A DNA stretch of 64,000 nucleotides from Amyelois transitella (GCF_032362555.1 NC_083519.1:1691501-1755500), one strand, 5' to 3'; positions 20,449 to 50,300 are shown, counted from the stretch's first letter. Numbers and translations: made by a program. Notes: generated from the letters alone by a model not told the origin.

Positions 20449-23139
20449 TTAAAATTCATTGTGAATAACGGGTACTGTTGCAATGGTCACCGGAATATCT
20501 TGTCGAAGAGTAGAATGAAAAAGGAAGATGACTTCCACCTGAAAATGTGCAAACAATTTAAATTAGTTAAGAAATTAATAACGATTATGCCATATCACAC
20601 TTAAAGCACATATATATAAAGAGGCACAAAGAAATGCTGTTTATTTTCTGTATAACTTAGTTTAAAGTGCCTTAATATATAAATCCCTTTTTCCACTTTA
20701 CTGACGACAAAAGCCTTTGACCGAATAAATTGATATGCATGGAGTAAGCAGTGCATTACGGGCACTTATATCTTTATATGAGAATTCTAGTGCGTGTTAG
20801 GATTAACGGAGAATATAGAGATAGGTGTTAGACAGGGATGTATTACGTCAGCTTGGCTGTTCAACCAATTCATTGATAGTTGTTAAAAAGGTTTGATAAG
20901 GATAAATTAGTCACTCGTCATATGTCTTTTTTTTTAAGGAATCATATCGGGAACTTTTTTTTATTTGCGAATGTAGATTAATCAAAATAAATTTGAAGGG
21001 ATCGTGGCAAGTGAAAAGATGTAATCTTTGCCTACTTCTCTGGGAAGAGGCGTGATAATTAACACTTACCCTTAAAACATATGAGATTATAATCATGGCA
21101 TCTGTTGTATACAGTGTAGACGGCGGAACACAAGGCACGTCCATACTAAAATTACAAGTTTCAGAAGTGGTGTTCGATATTTTATTGAATTCTACATGGT
21201 ACAAGTTTCTTTCTTCAGCAGTATAGCCGTCAGAAATACTATACTGTAGCTTCTGAAAAATTAAAAAAATACGTTGAAAAAAAAACGCCGTTAGGTACGT
21301 ACAGCGCCATCTATTGAATAGTTTAGTAAGCAAAATCTATAGAATGTTTGCAATTGCAACAAATTAAAAAAAATCTTGTTCTCATAACTGACGTTACAAT
21401 AGGTTTTGACGAATAATAGGTACAAATTATTTTTACTTACTTGAATCAAATACACCTTAATTTTATTAATTATAACTTTTTCTTCGTTTTTAATTCTCAG
21501 TCGTAAAGGAATATTTTGTTTAGAAGCAAATCCTTCGTACGTTTTTAAACTCACAGAAAGATATTTGGAGTTCCAACATATTTTTTGAAATATATGCGTC
21601 GTAGGATCCTAGAACATATATTGTTAAATCTCAATATCAGATCAGAACACGTAGACCTAAAAACGTTTAAAATATGAGGGTAGTTGAATATCAATTGTAA
21701 ATACTAACCAAAAACTCTTCAATGTGATTGAGATTAACATTTCCAAATACTATAAATGGGACTGTCTTTTTCGGTTTGAACATTCCTTTCATCTCAATTT
21801 TGATGTAGTAGTATACTTTTGCGATAGAACTCTCAAAAGTCGATGGCAGATCGCCAGGCAGCGCGAAATGAAACGGAAAATTGTAAATACCCGGATTGAT
21901 GACTCTTCCTGAAAAGAATGGCTTGAATGTTTAGTACCATTGTTTTCGACTATTATTTATTTATGGTATATGGTATTAGTTAGATACCTAGGTCTAAATA
22001 AAATTTCTCAATATATAACCCTAGGCTTAAAATGTACATACTGAATGTGTTCCCAAAAACATCCATGTTAATGTGCAATAGTTTCTTCTTTTCCGAACAT
22101 ATTTTTATGTACGGAGCTGTGGGTTTCGACCTAGTCCATTGTGCCTCTCCAAAACCAAGGATTTGAAAGTCAACATCTGAAAAGATTCCATAAAATCAAA
22201 ATTAATTTCTGATCGTCGCTTTAGTGAATATCATCTAAAAATTTACTTTGACGATCAATTTTCCGTTATGTACAGACGCTATTAAAAATGTTAAAGAATA
22301 CAAAGTTCGGATGGGGTTTAAACTCGAAAATGGCCATCTATCCCACTAGACCAATTGAGTTGTCTCCTGTTGGGACAAGACACAACTGTGACGATTTACT
22401 GATTTCGTCTCAAACGAAATCGTCTCGGTTGTCCCCCCTAGGCGTCAGCCCCTAGATATACCAACTATTAAACCTGCACTTGCCACCTACGACTCCCTAA
22501 GTATCCTTGGAATTGGTATTTAATGGTATTTTGCGGTCTCTTCAAAAGCTTTGATATGGCATATATTCTCATTTTCTATGTATTGCTTCCCATTGTACTA
22601 ATGGTGTCAGAGATTGATAAATATGTATATATCTCATTTTGTTTTTAGTGCAAAGAGTGAGGGGTAGCGTGAATGGAATGTTAATATTAGCTGATGGAAT
22701 CAATGGGAAGGTCTTAAGAGGTCTGTTTCAAATACTTCCTATGCATGTATGTACATACATACACAGGTTTTAACCTTAGTATTTAAAACAGTATGTAATG
22801 TATGTGAACTATCTGATACTCTTTTTTAGCACATCTATCCTTCCGAAGCACGCAATAGTCATGTGAATTTTTTTTCTTCTAGAAATTTCTATGGAAAGCA
22901 CCACTTCCACGCATCAAAATATTCTCAATTCTTGTAAATAATAAACGGCGATTATATTTTAAAGGATCCGTTATGTAGGTACATAAATGTTTTTTTAATA
23001 AATAAACAAATCAATATTTACTTTCAATGAACTTCTCCTTTGCGAATTCCAAGGTGACCGTCCCCGTCACTACGTCACCAGCGTACACCCTCCCGGTGGA
23101 ATCACTATTCAGCGTCACCGTACAGTTTTCCCAGGTCAT
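20449..23139 (-). CDS. Arrestin-domain-containing (ARRDC/alpha-arrestin-like) protein, complete
   Basis: Six exons in transcript order: 23139-23022, 22176-22042, 21908-21709, 21608-21441, 21252-21070, 20538-20449; phases agree and give 297 aa. Exons 1-3 encode the arrestin N domain (VYAGDVVTGTVTLEF, GFGEAQW, NPGIYNFPFHFALPGDLPST). Exons 4-6 encode the C domain (KNEEKVIINKIKVYLIQ, MDVPCVPPSTLYTTDAMIII, SYVLRVEVIF, PVTIATVPVI). Alpha-arrestins act as adaptors linking membrane receptors to ubiquitin ligases. The start ATG at 23139 has an in-frame TAA upstream. The protein stops right after the C domain: there is no proline-rich tail and no PPxY motif, unlike typical longer ARRDC proteins, so Nedd4 binding is doubtful. 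The stop codon overlaps an AATAAA at 20450-20445. Intron 5 contains antisense RTE pieces ending about 11 nt from the exon 5 donor. Confidence 0.87.
20770..20910 (+). mobile_element. RTE LINE reverse-transcriptase fragment
   Basis: Coding-sense match to the RTE reverse transcriptase: words for SSACVRING and GVRQGC are visible (AATTCTAGTGCGTGTTAGGA, GGTGTTAGACAGGGATGTAT), followed by a match to LFN-FMD. Antisense to the arrestin-domain gene, in its intron 5. Probably the same deleted insertion as 20985-21058. Confidence 0.75.
20985..21058 (+). mobile_element. RTE LINE 3'-terminal fragment next to a splice donor
   Basis: GGGATCGTGGCAAGTGAAAA ... GAAGAGGCGTGAT matches the last ~70 nt of the RTE. 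Its 3' end is about 11 nt from the donor of arrestin-domain exon 5 (21069-21068). Confidence 0.8.
22295..22375 (-). repeat. tRNA-like sequence (possible SINE remnant)
   Basis: Minus strand reads TTGGTCTAGTGGGATAG (A-box like) and CGAGTTTAAACC (B-box like) about 30 nt apart. It does not fold obviously into an intact tRNA. It lies within the ARRDC intron 1. An adjacent small palindrome, GATTTCGTCTCAAACGAAATC, is at about 22402-22422. Confidence 0.35.
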
Positions 23140-24047
23140 TTTCACTCCTCCACCTCGTTTTACTAAGGCGGTGTCACTACGTTAGGTGGAGTCAGGCTCG
23201 TATCGACAAACTCAATCAATAACAGATAATGAAAGATAAGTAACGTTGCGATACCTGAGATATCGTTTAGTTACAATCATTAAACACCAAATTGAATTAT
23301 ACGTATAATTTGTGTATTTGTTGAACATAACGACGCAATTAACATCCATAATCCACGATTAATTATTATATTTGTACCATGGTAATTTTTACCTGGATTT
23401 GAAAATAAATGAAACCATGTTTGTATAGAAATAATAAATATAATTAAAGTAATACATTTCAATGTCACAGAAAATATTTTTTTATCAACGAATGCATAAA
23501 GGAATTCAAGATAGATCACAGAATATATTATTTGACACATAAAAGTTATATAAAATTCAATTTTAAGTACCCTACACACTTAACAACATTTAAGTCTTGA
23601 AATCATAGCTTTAAATTAATAAAACGTGCATGTAACTATAAATCGATTCATTCAGTCGACTGATAGTACATGCTAATGTAAACATTTGATAAATGCATCT
23701 ATGAATAAAATCTGTTCTGCAGAAACATATTTATTCATAAAATACCCGTCTCTTAGGACCCAAGTAGATTATAAAGTATTGCTTATTAATTCATTGGATT
23801 CTTCGAATTGGATTGCATAATTTTTAACTACATAAAAATAGATTAAAATATATACAAAATAGTTTGGAACTGAATTCCTTTATACAGTTTATATTTATAC
23901 AACGCTCAATTGATCTTGACGCAAATCTTTTCAATAAAATAAATAATTACACGGCTTGTACTTCCAGAAAATTGTAAGAAAATGATCAAAATTTACTCCA
24001 TCACAGATTCGATCAGATAGATATTATAAAGAATAGTCCGACTATTT

Positions 24048-24105
24048 AATATTCAAGAATTATTTGATACACTACTGATAGTGTATCAAATGGTTCTCGA
24101 ATATT
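24048..24105 (+). repeat. 58-nt hairpin, 27-bp stem, 4-nt loop
   Basis: The arm AATATTCAAGAATTATTTGA..., central ATTTGATACACTA CTGA TAGTGTATCAAAT, then the returning arm. Only one A-C mismatch and two wobble pairs when read as plus-strand RNA. Intergenic. Could be a small RNA precursor or a foldback element; the loop is small for a typical pre-miRNA. Confidence 0.85.
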
Positions 24106-24544
24106 TAGAGCTTAATAAATGTGTTGATATAAAAGCTTAACGTTTCATCCCAAGAAATGTTATAAATGCGATAGTATTTTTGTTAATTCTTCACAGCAAA
24201 AGCAATGATCCAGTCTCCATTAAATTTTTAATACGACTCCCGGAAGAGGACATAGGATATATTTTACGCGGGCGTAATATAGTAAAAAAAAAAGCTTTAC
24301 TTTTTACTAAATTTTACGGAAATCTGTTGAGCACTTTATTAAAAACAAAAACAGCGACGTAGATCACAACAATCTAAAACATTTTTTAAACTTAACTTAT
24401 CCTTTGAGAGACGAAAGTACTTGCCCGCTAGATTTGAAATATAGTAGATTCGCAATTCATACATTTTCAGTCGTGTATAAATTAAATAATTCCCATCATT
24501 CGAGATAGTACGTAAATTGCTTATTAAATTACAGATACTAAATA

Positions 24545-24802
24545 GTGCCGTGTGGTTAACGACAACGGTACAGGGAAGAATGGGACCACTCCATCTCTTT
24601 CCCATGGATGTTGTGGGAAAGAGATAGAGATTGTATTGATAACTTGGGATTCTTTTTTTAGGCGATGGCCTAGGATTAGTGGCCTGTCACTATTTGAATC
24701 TCAATTCTATCATCAAGCCAAACAGATGAACGTGGCCTATCGGTCTTTAAAAGACTGTTGGTTTTGTCTACCTCGCAAGGGATATAGACGTAACCATATT
24801 TT
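24545..24802 (+). mobile_element. SINE A copy, near full length with internal rearrangement
   Basis: GTGCCGTGTGGTTAACG start, ACCACTCCATCTCTTTCCC, a repeated AGAGATAG piece, then the standard 3' half ending GCAAGGGATATAGACGTAAC. Confidence 0.75.
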
Positions 24803-26149
24803 TTTTTTTTACAAAATAAGTCGTAACAACCAAGTAACAGCAGCAAGATAATTTGGGAAATAAAATATAAATCATTAGTTTTATTCTGCCAAAACAGTTT
24901 AATCTGTGGCAGAACCTTCCAACCAGTCGGCGTCTGAATCCTTTAACAAGATGTGGACATAACAAAAATGTAATGTACATACTGTCAATTGTGACTGATA
25001 ACAGTCGCACATCTGGGCCGCCGATCCAACATGGAGAACATAATAAAAATAATTTCTTATTTTATTTTATAAAAATATACAATAACACTAAAATATCCAC
25101 GTTCAACGATGCAACATTGATCTATTTACTTAGAACTAAAATTACAAGTAGTATCAAATCGGGCGCCTGTTAAAACATGTAGGTATTTTATACGACACTA
25201 CAAGAATTATATGTAGAAAGTTTTAAGAGGAAAGACGGCTGGTATTTAACAACGCACAGGCGAAACACACAGGTAGTAAGGATTTTAAAATCGCCGCGGA
25301 AGCAAAGCTTTAGCCAAAATCTTGCTGTTTGCATAAAAATCTGTTTTAAAGTTTGACCAGAAATAAAGGAGAGGAGTAGCTTTACCTCCATTCCCCAGCA
25401 ATTTCGAAAAATCTTCTCTGACAACATAATTGCACAAAATTAAAGATTTCATCATCAGAAGAAAGAAACGAGAAAGAAGAAAAAGACTTAAGATTAAGCA
25501 ATCAATATAGTAAGATGTCAAATTCTAGCTGACTGTAGTTTCGACTGTGCGTTTTTTACCACTCACTCATCATCGCTATAATTTAGGAATTTTTGTATTG
25601 ATTGACGCTATGCTTCTCAGTCGAGTCAATCCTAACCGTGAAAAATTCATTCAATAGACCTCAAAACAATAATAGTCTCGTTTTTGAGTTACAAATACTA
25701 AAAAAACGGAATGTTATTGTTTTGTTGTATGTAACAAGTTTCAACAGGCGCACGACTCAAGCGCATTAACTTCTCACTTCACTGGACCACTATTTGCGTA
25801 TTGCCTATGAGATTACTATCAATCAACAGTCAGTCTGTTTTCAATCTACCATCAATATTTCCGTTCAATTACATCAGTAACCAGTCATATCTTTGTCACT
25901 AAAGTCGCATATGATGACACCACTGGCCTTATAATATTTTACATTTAGTCTTTTTAGTAGTCTCTCCGGGAAGGAGACCAACCTTGTTACTTTAATTTTT
26001 CAATAATTCTGACGTCACAAATAAAATCTAAAATTGATTCAATAACCAAGAAAGTCGGTTATGCTATCCTATAGTAATCTTTCGTTGAATTACGCCATTT
26101 TCTAAAAGTGACATGTTCATCTTATTCATTCTTGACATCCTTGTTCGTA

Positions 26150-43501
<17,352 letters not shown>

Positions 43502-44262
43502 TCTGCTTCTGCCTTCTACTTTATATACACAAACAATCACGAAGAACTCTCTTTAGATCCGTTAGCGAAAAACACCGGCACCATTTCGTAAAAGACTGTC
43601 CGCCACTGCTATAATGCACAAAACACCGGAGAGCTCGGCTTACACGCTACGCTGAATGATAAGCACAAACTTTGCCTTAAAAGTTTTGAAATATCTGTCA
43701 TTATATATCATATACAACTTTTAGATACTAATATTGGTACAGATACTGTATGTTACCTAAATTATAACAAAAATAACTTAATTTTAACAAGGAAAAACAG
43801 TCTCGCTAAATTTTAACCATAAATCCACGCCGTAATTTTTGTTGGGCCGTCTGTCATTCATTCTGTCATACATCCATCAAAATCAGTCATTATGGGATGT
43901 ACTCACTTTGCAATTTGTCTCAGCAACTTATCGCCACGAGACCCTAAATGACTAAGCAAGTTGCAAACAAATTTGAGGTCGTATCGTATGTCTGAGGAGC
44001 ACAACGAAACCAGGGAAGCTACAAATCAAATTAGCTACCAAAAGGGGCAAACAAATTTTCAGATAGTGGAAACCTATAGTTCCAGTCTATACTTAAAGGA
44101 AATTTTTTACTGTAAAATTGTCACAGGTGACCATTGCGATTCATAATATTTCCGTATATTTAGTTCATTAACAAAAAAAAATTCCAGAAATATTGTAATT
44201 TTGAAAGTTAATTTCAATAGAACTCCTTACTCTTAAAATACTTAAAGCTTTTAACGTAAGAA

Positions 44263-44498
44263 AGTAAAGAAAGAAAGAAAGAAAGAAAAATCTTTATTTG
44301 GCGCAAGATGTAACATAACATTTTCATTCATAAACAGAGATAAAAAAAAAAAAAAAAAATACATGATGCGACCAAAAGGGTTTCCACTCAGCATATGCAT
44401 GTGTATGATGAGGTTACACAATGCGCTGATTTTCAGTGGAACCTTTAAATAAATCTTTATTTGACGCAAGATGTAACATTACATTTTCATTCATAGAG
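44263..44498. repeat. (GAAA)n tract and direct-repeat pair
   Basis: AAAGAAAGAAAGAAAGAAAG, then AATCTTTATTTGGCGCAAGA plus TGTAACATAACATTTTCATT at 44287-44332, repeated as AATCTTTATTTGACGCAAGA at 44451-44498. It looks like nested 3' ends of one retroelement family inserted on the complementary strand. A poly-A of 18 lies between. Confidence 0.65.
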
Positions 44499-45159
44499 TG
44501 ATTGATTACATACTTTTTGCTTTCAACTGTAAATTTTTCCAAATTAATTAAAATATTTGATAATTGACAGATGCTGCGGTTTGGCTGCGGTGCGCGTTTC
44601 CGGATTATTTTGTTTTTCCCTAAAATAAGGAAAAAGTATGCCTTTCATACATTTTAGAACTACAGCTTTTATAAAGCACTAGAAACATTTTATGAACGGG
44701 TTAGGTTCAAAAATAAAAATTGCAATCCATTAAAAACTATGTATTTTTAAAAATTTATTATTAAAATCTCATATAAATAAATTAGTCTGAACTATGTATT
44801 CTGTCGTCCACATTTCTATTCTAAGTTTGGATAGTTGTGGAGTTGACGTTGTTGACGAATATGCTGCAGTGCAGTTTGTTACCGCTTTTTCTGCACTGAT
44901 GCCTTCGAAGCGGCAGTAAACTTAGTATTAAGTAATTTATTTCAAGTCAACCCATGTTGTGAAACCAAAAGATTTGACAATTATTAAGCGATATGAAATA
45001 TCCTATAAAAATGAATAAAAAATTTGAATTTGATCCGCTGTAAAATTACGAAAGGCAGACGGAACTTGCTACAGGTAAAAAAAATTCGTAATTCAGAATC
45101 GTAGTCAGGTTTTCCGGGCTCTTTTAAAGAAAGGTGAGGATGTAACCGGGATGAAGAAG

Positions 45160-45315
45160 AAAACTGTAACTCTTCGGCTGATGACGCCAGTATAACCTGA
45201 TCTTCGGCATAAAGAACCTATTTGACGAGTAACTCATTCATCCTTATTCCAATTTCAGACCCTTTGAAATAAAAAAAATAGGTTGACCAGCTCGGTGACG
45301 CAACACATCCTTGTT
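45160..45315 (-). mobile_element. RTE LINE reverse-transcriptase fragment
   Basis: GATGACGCCAGTATAACCTG, GACGAGTAACTCATTCATCC and GACGCAACACATCCTTG match 31040-31200, which encodes the YADD region, with a small internal deletion. Just upstream of the Fem-1 5' UTR. Confidence 0.8.
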
Positions 45316-45667
45316 TTAACTTGTTTTTGTTTATATTAGAATGAAGCAAGGGTATTTCTCACATATAGAGTCGGTAACATTACTTTTATGGCAGATTGAC
45401 ATTGGCAGCAGGCAGCACCAGCACGAAGTACGGTAGCAAGCAATAGCAGAGCAGGCAGTTCTGATTTTTTAGACGACGTCGTCGTGTTGATTGCAGCTGT
45501 TCGTGTAGCGTGAAAACGTGTCGTATCGGAGTGTTTTGAAATAAACTAATTGGTTGCTTTGATTATTCGTGAACCGATGCATTTTCAATGATTATACAAA
45601 GAAGAAAGTGCTGTTCTTGAAGTGACATATTGATTAGTGTGTTATTTGCGTCGCAAAGAGAGCCATT

Positions 45668-45727
45668 ATGGATTTCAAAATAGCCGTTTTCAACGCTGCA
45701 CGGGATGGAAATTTAACACGTCTTAAA
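45668..45727 (+). CDS. First coding exon of a Fem-1-like ankyrin-repeat protein
   Basis: The ATG at 45668 opens MDFKIAVFNAARDGNLTRLK (20 codons) ending at a consensus donor, AAA|GTAAGT (45728). This closely resembles the start of Fem-1 homologues A/C (MDLKTAVFNAARDG type), ankyrin proteins that serve as substrate receptors of CUL2 ubiquitin ligases. Only this exon is in the window; no plus-strand continuation with ankyrin motifs was found up to 64000, so the first intron is at least 18.2 kb. The upstream sequence has no in-frame extension I trust. The identification rests on 20 residues. Confidence 0.7.
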
Positions 45728-47162
45728 GTAAGTATTTAGAAAATAGAGCAAGCCATTCCTTTTCGTTAGAATTTTATAATATAATATGCAGTATTTTGAA
45801 AGTCACACTTAGTATTTCGTGCTATATCAGAACCAATAAGAATTGCTTGCTACCACCGTAGTAAGTATGTATTTTAGCTCGTTTTCCGTTACCTAATAAC
45901 TGTAGTTACAGTGTTTTACATACGTTTTAGGTCTGTTCTTATTTATTACCGCTTCTTTCACTAAATTTATAAAAACGATCATTGTTTTCGCATCAAGTTC
46001 AGTTCATGGATAGTAGTTTTTATTTAATTATTATAAAAATCATCAATTGCCACAAATGAAACCCTGTTCTTTACTTTTTGTTCATATAAGTTACATAAAT
46101 TACTAGGGAATTCATGCTTCTATTGCTGAATAAAAAGGGATTACTTTAATCGCACTCACAAATACAGTTTTACTCAATTTCTCTCAATATATTGTTCAAT
46201 GAGCTGCTGGTAAGTTCATCACATATGAGAACAACTTCTATAAATATTAAAATGCACAAACAATGAATTAAAGAATAATAATTAAAAGACATTAATAGGA
46301 AAATCTCTAATTTAATATTTATTTTTCTTATTTGAGCAAAAAGTAGGGACCTATTTACCTTTTGTTTCATAACTGACATCCCCATCCAACACACATTCCA
46401 ATAAGTCTAATCTTCTATTATGAGAACTGCTTAAATCATAATTCCATCCCTGCTTCTTTGTTTCTTACAACCCAGTTCTTACAACTTAGGAATTTTCAAG
46501 GCTTGCATAAAATACCTTCGACTCCATTATTAGTAGTGACTGCATTCTGACCATTGTACCACTGCCCATTTTTAATTGGAGGACGAGCTGCACAAGATAA
46601 ATGTGCCTATTTTCTCCTTTTATAACTACCTTGGGAAAGAGATGGAGTGGTCCTTTAATAACTTTAAAATTTACACTAGTAACAATTATTTAAATTCAGT
46701 AACAAAAGTTATTAAAATTCAGTATTTCAATTAAGTTATCATGGCAATATCATATTTTTATTTACAAATTTTTACCTTTAATTATTAAAAGATGATCATA
46801 AATTAAGCAGTACTAAGTTGTATAACAGATAAAAACAAGAAGAATGTCAATGTAATAACTCACACACAAAAAGGGATGTGAAAATATGCAAATAGCCTGT
46901 GGTTTCGCTTGCATGGTCCTCCTTGAGATCTTGAGGAGGTCTTTGTGTCTAAAGGACACGCTGATTGAGACTCATGTGTTTTTATTATAACAGTTGTATG
47001 TGTTTTTGTAATTCTGTAAATCAGCAAAAAAGTCATTTGAATTAAGTGTTAGTGGAATGCTGTTTGTCATTCAGTAATCTGCACTGCAAATAGTAATTGA
47101 GAATTAAACATATATATTTCATGTTCAGGATTGTATGGTCAGGACATGAGTTGTGAATGTTT

Positions 47163-47312
47163 ATTACATACATACACTTCTATATCCTTTGCATATAAAT
47201 AGGCAATGTTCAGCATTTTGGCTTAATCATAGACTTTAGATTCAAATAGTGAGAGGTTGCTAGCCCATCGCCTAAAACAAGAATGCCAAGATTATAAAGC
47301 TTAGTCGCCTTA
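47163..47312 (-). mobile_element. SINE A, diverged
   Basis: ACATACATACACTTCTATAT, TTCAAATAGTGAGAGGTTGC, TAGCCCATCGCCTAAAACAA. Confidence 0.7.
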
Positions 47313-49364
47313 TTTATTTTTTTATAAAAATAGTATCTATTAATGATTAAGTCTTCCATAGTCTATAGAAATTTCCATTACATTTCCCAGCACAATTTGT
47401 GATTTCATACTCTTTCTGTTCGCTCCTGTAATATTTATTCATTTGTTGCTATGCTTCTGCACCTGCAGTTGTGGCATTTTGCCAAACTGCTCTGAGAGGG
47501 CGACCCCGTTTTCCATATGAGAACTTTTTGATTGATTTAAACATCTCTTAATAATGTCAAAACTCACAGACTCATTTGAAATGCATGGTATTCAAGAGTG
47601 ACAAATATAAGAGGATGTTGCTGTTGAAATGATTTAAGTCGCTATCAAACAGAACCTCTAGATGAGGACAGTTCCACCATACTATTTTAGTGTTTAGGAA
47701 GAACAATTTAGGTAAGTTTTTTTATTTGAATTGTAAATTCTAAGTGTGGAACAAATGCCTGGCCAGGCGCCACCGCTGAGCTTGGGTAAAAGGTACAGCC
47801 CAAGTAAATGTGAGCGCCAACTGACCAGAGGTAATAGTTGGTATTCAATTGTCTGGGTCCGAAGAAACATTCCCCGATTCATTCGCGCACTCTGACATTT
47901 AATTTTAACTTACACATTCATATTGACGTTTATTTACGAAACATAACTTTGTTTTAAATCATTCATATAGCTTTCATTTTATCCTTTGTGACAATAGGAA
48001 ACAATTATATGTTAAATAATTCAAGGATTCGACGCATTAACTTGCAGGCGGGGTCAAATCCCTAGAACAAAGACAGGAGCTGAGGTCTTGCTCTGTAAAA
48101 CGGCATATGTTCCGCACTGTTTCGCTGGACTGACAATAAATGTTCTGGAGGGAAAGTAGGCAGGAGTGCATTGCCCTCATTCGCATTCTGTTTACACTCC
48201 ACAGGCACAACCAACGTGTGGGCGATCCGAGATTGAGCTAAGAAAATTTAGAAACGGCCAAAAGGAGAACGGGCTTTAGCGAAATCATTACCTGTTCGCT
48301 ATTTTCGTTAAATTTTCAACCGCTTGTCGCAATAAATTGCCTCGTTTGACCGATTTAAAATATGCCACGCAGATTTCTGGTTACTCATCCCAGATGCGCG
48401 AATGCAGCGTTAGTTTACTCACAAAGCGACGCGATATAATTAAACTGTGATCCCAAGTTGTCGGCTCAAGCGTTCCGCTACAGCCGATGTTGGTTTTATG
48501 AGCGAAATGCTTCAATGATCAACATTGAAACATGCTGTCGCCGGCGCAAATTCTTTTGACATGAATTTCATCTGTGTTTTTGTGTTTCGCGTTGCGGACA
48601 CGCATAATTTTAAACTAAATTTACATTCAATAAATCCACTTTTACAGTCCGAATCATTCTATGCTTTGTTTTTGTGATTAATTAAGGGTTCCGACAGTTT
48701 TATTATCACTCTTCACTGCGCCGTTTCCGGGTTACTGTCCTACTTATGAGATGTATGACTAAACAACCCAGATTTTGTTGCGTTTTACGCGTTTCTTCGA
48801 GGTCGGATAAAGCATTAAAAGGCACGTCCCGGGAGTCAGTTCTGTTGGAATTAGACCATGGCTCATCGCTTTTCCTCTATTTCGTTTTGTCGCCGGTCAT
48901 TGCCGGCTCTTTGTGTTCATGAGTCATCGGTCATTCGCCGTGCTCTTCTTTAAAGCTCGGAAGATGGAACCAGGAAGGATAGGTACGTTTTTGTTCCTAC
49001 ATGTTTTCCTAGTGGCCTTTGTTAGGTATAATGTCCATGTTTTTGTCAGTTTCATACTTGGATGCCTGCCAAAAGAACGCATACATAATTAAGTAGACAA
49101 TGAGGATGTGGTGCAAAACTATTTTGTTGGAATTGGTTTATTGGGTTGTTGTACTACGTCGATGTTTTTAAATTGAGTTTAGAATGTGCCGAATTCATCT
49201 AATGGTTTATTCATGACTTCGCTTATATATTCATTGTCTATTGTTTTAGAACAAAATTAAATATTATTTAACAAATTTATATATAGGCTATGGTTATCTA
49301 TTTTGTCTGTTTGATGTCCAGCGAAACTATTGCAGACAAATGAACTTGCGTTATCCTTGCGTTG

Positions 49365-49620
49365 TGCCGTGTGGCTCCCGGCACCAATAAGAAAAAAAAT
49401 AGGACCACTCTATCTCGTTCCCATGAATGTCGTAAAAGATGACTAAGGGATAGGCTTATAAACTTGGTATTCTTCTTTTAGGCGATGGGCTAGAAACCTG
49501 TTACTATTTGAATCTCAATTCTATCGTTAAGCCAAACAGCTGAACGTGGCATATCAGTATTTTCAAGACTGCTGGCTCTGTCTACCCTGCAAGGGATGTA
49601 GACGTGATAATATGTATGTT
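49365..49620 (+). mobile_element. SINE A, full length
   Basis: GTGCCGTGTGGCTCCCGGCA ... GGGATAGGCTTATAAACTTG ... GCAAGGGATGTAGACGTGAT, then ATATGTATGT. Close to the window consensus. Confidence 0.9.
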
Positions 49621-49688
49621 ATCCTTACGGCAAATCATGTTCATGGATATAGGCAAACTCTTCTTATTTAAGACATAGACACTCGAGT

Positions 49689-49740
49689 GGTTCGGCACCT
49701 ATTTAAAAATGATATTAGATTTTTAAATATGTGCCGAACC
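49689..49740 (+). repeat. 52-nt hairpin, 22-bp stem, 8-nt loop
   Basis: GGTTCGGCACCTATTTAAAAAT, loop GATATTAG, then the complementary arm; a single mismatch. Written in parts here: left arm 49689-49710, loop 49711-49718, right arm 49719-49740. It lies in the Fem-1 intron, about 70 bp after a SINE A copy. Confidence 0.85.
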
Positions 49741-50145
49741 TGATTCTTGATGATATTTTGATCTCATTGTATAAGGTTTTTCCAATATTAGTTCTCTGCT
49801 AATAAATTCTGATAAATTCTGTCATTATCGTTCCTTTTTTTTGGTAAAATATTAATTAATTGTACGGTAATCCCACAGTCTGTTTTGGAGTACCTACTTA
49901 TAATTAAATAATTGAATTATGTATGAGATTCGTATTTATTTTTAGATGCCTTAAATTTATTTTGACTGCGTAATGTTCTCATTTTTTGTGTCATGTTTAC
50001 CAAGTTAAATAGCATATAAAGTGCCATTAGTTAACAACAAGCCTTAATGAACTTGACAGTGAATACCCAAAAATTTCGTAGATGCGTTTCTCAGACACTT
50101 CTCAAAATGGGTTCATAAATACAATAGGCAGAGTCAATCATTTCG

Positions 50146-50300
50146 AAAAGACTGAAAGACCCCGTTCACCTTGGTTTCATGTTGGAATCGAGATTCAAAT
50201 AGCCCATGGCCTACAAGAGGAACATTTTAGTTAGTTTATAAGCCTATCCCTTACTGGTCTTTTACGACATCAATGGAAAAGACATGGAGTGGACTTCGAA
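50146..50300 (-). mobile_element. SINE A, diverged fragment
   Basis: AAAAGACTGAAAGACCCCGT, GAGATTCAAATAGCCCATGG, TCTTTTACGACATCAATGG. Confidence 0.65.

Larger units (their letters stand above)
23140..26149. other. Intergenic: arrestin-domain promoter side and groucho 3' UTR
   Basis: AT-rich. The right part must contain the groucho 3' UTR; minus-strand ATTAAA (about 25996-25991) and AATAAA (about 25060) are possible polyadenylation signals. It holds a SINE A (24545-24802) and a 27-bp hairpin (24048-24105). The small open frames have no recognisable domain. Confidence 0.5.
43502..45667. promoter_or_regulatory. Divergent intergenic region between groucho and Fem-1
   Basis: About 2.2 kb separating two start codons that point away from each other. 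The left part (43502-43650) should be the groucho 5' UTR. The right part (about 45390-45667) should be the Fem-1 5' UTR; it is rich in GCAG repeats. The middle holds a repeat pair (44287, 44451), (GAAA)n and poly-A tracts, and an RTE fragment (45160). No TATA box was recognised. Whether the two genes share a promoter cannot be seen. Confidence 0.5.

Noticed and set aside
24339..25521. Several 60-99 codon frames between the arrestin-domain gene and groucho
   Set aside because: They overlap SINE A or AT-rich UTR-like sequence, have no domains, and lack splice or start context.
47690..47720. Second recursive splice site (TTTAG|GTAAGT at about 47711) in the Fem-1 intron
   Set aside because: The preceding sequence has no pyrimidine tract, unlike the site at 57012.
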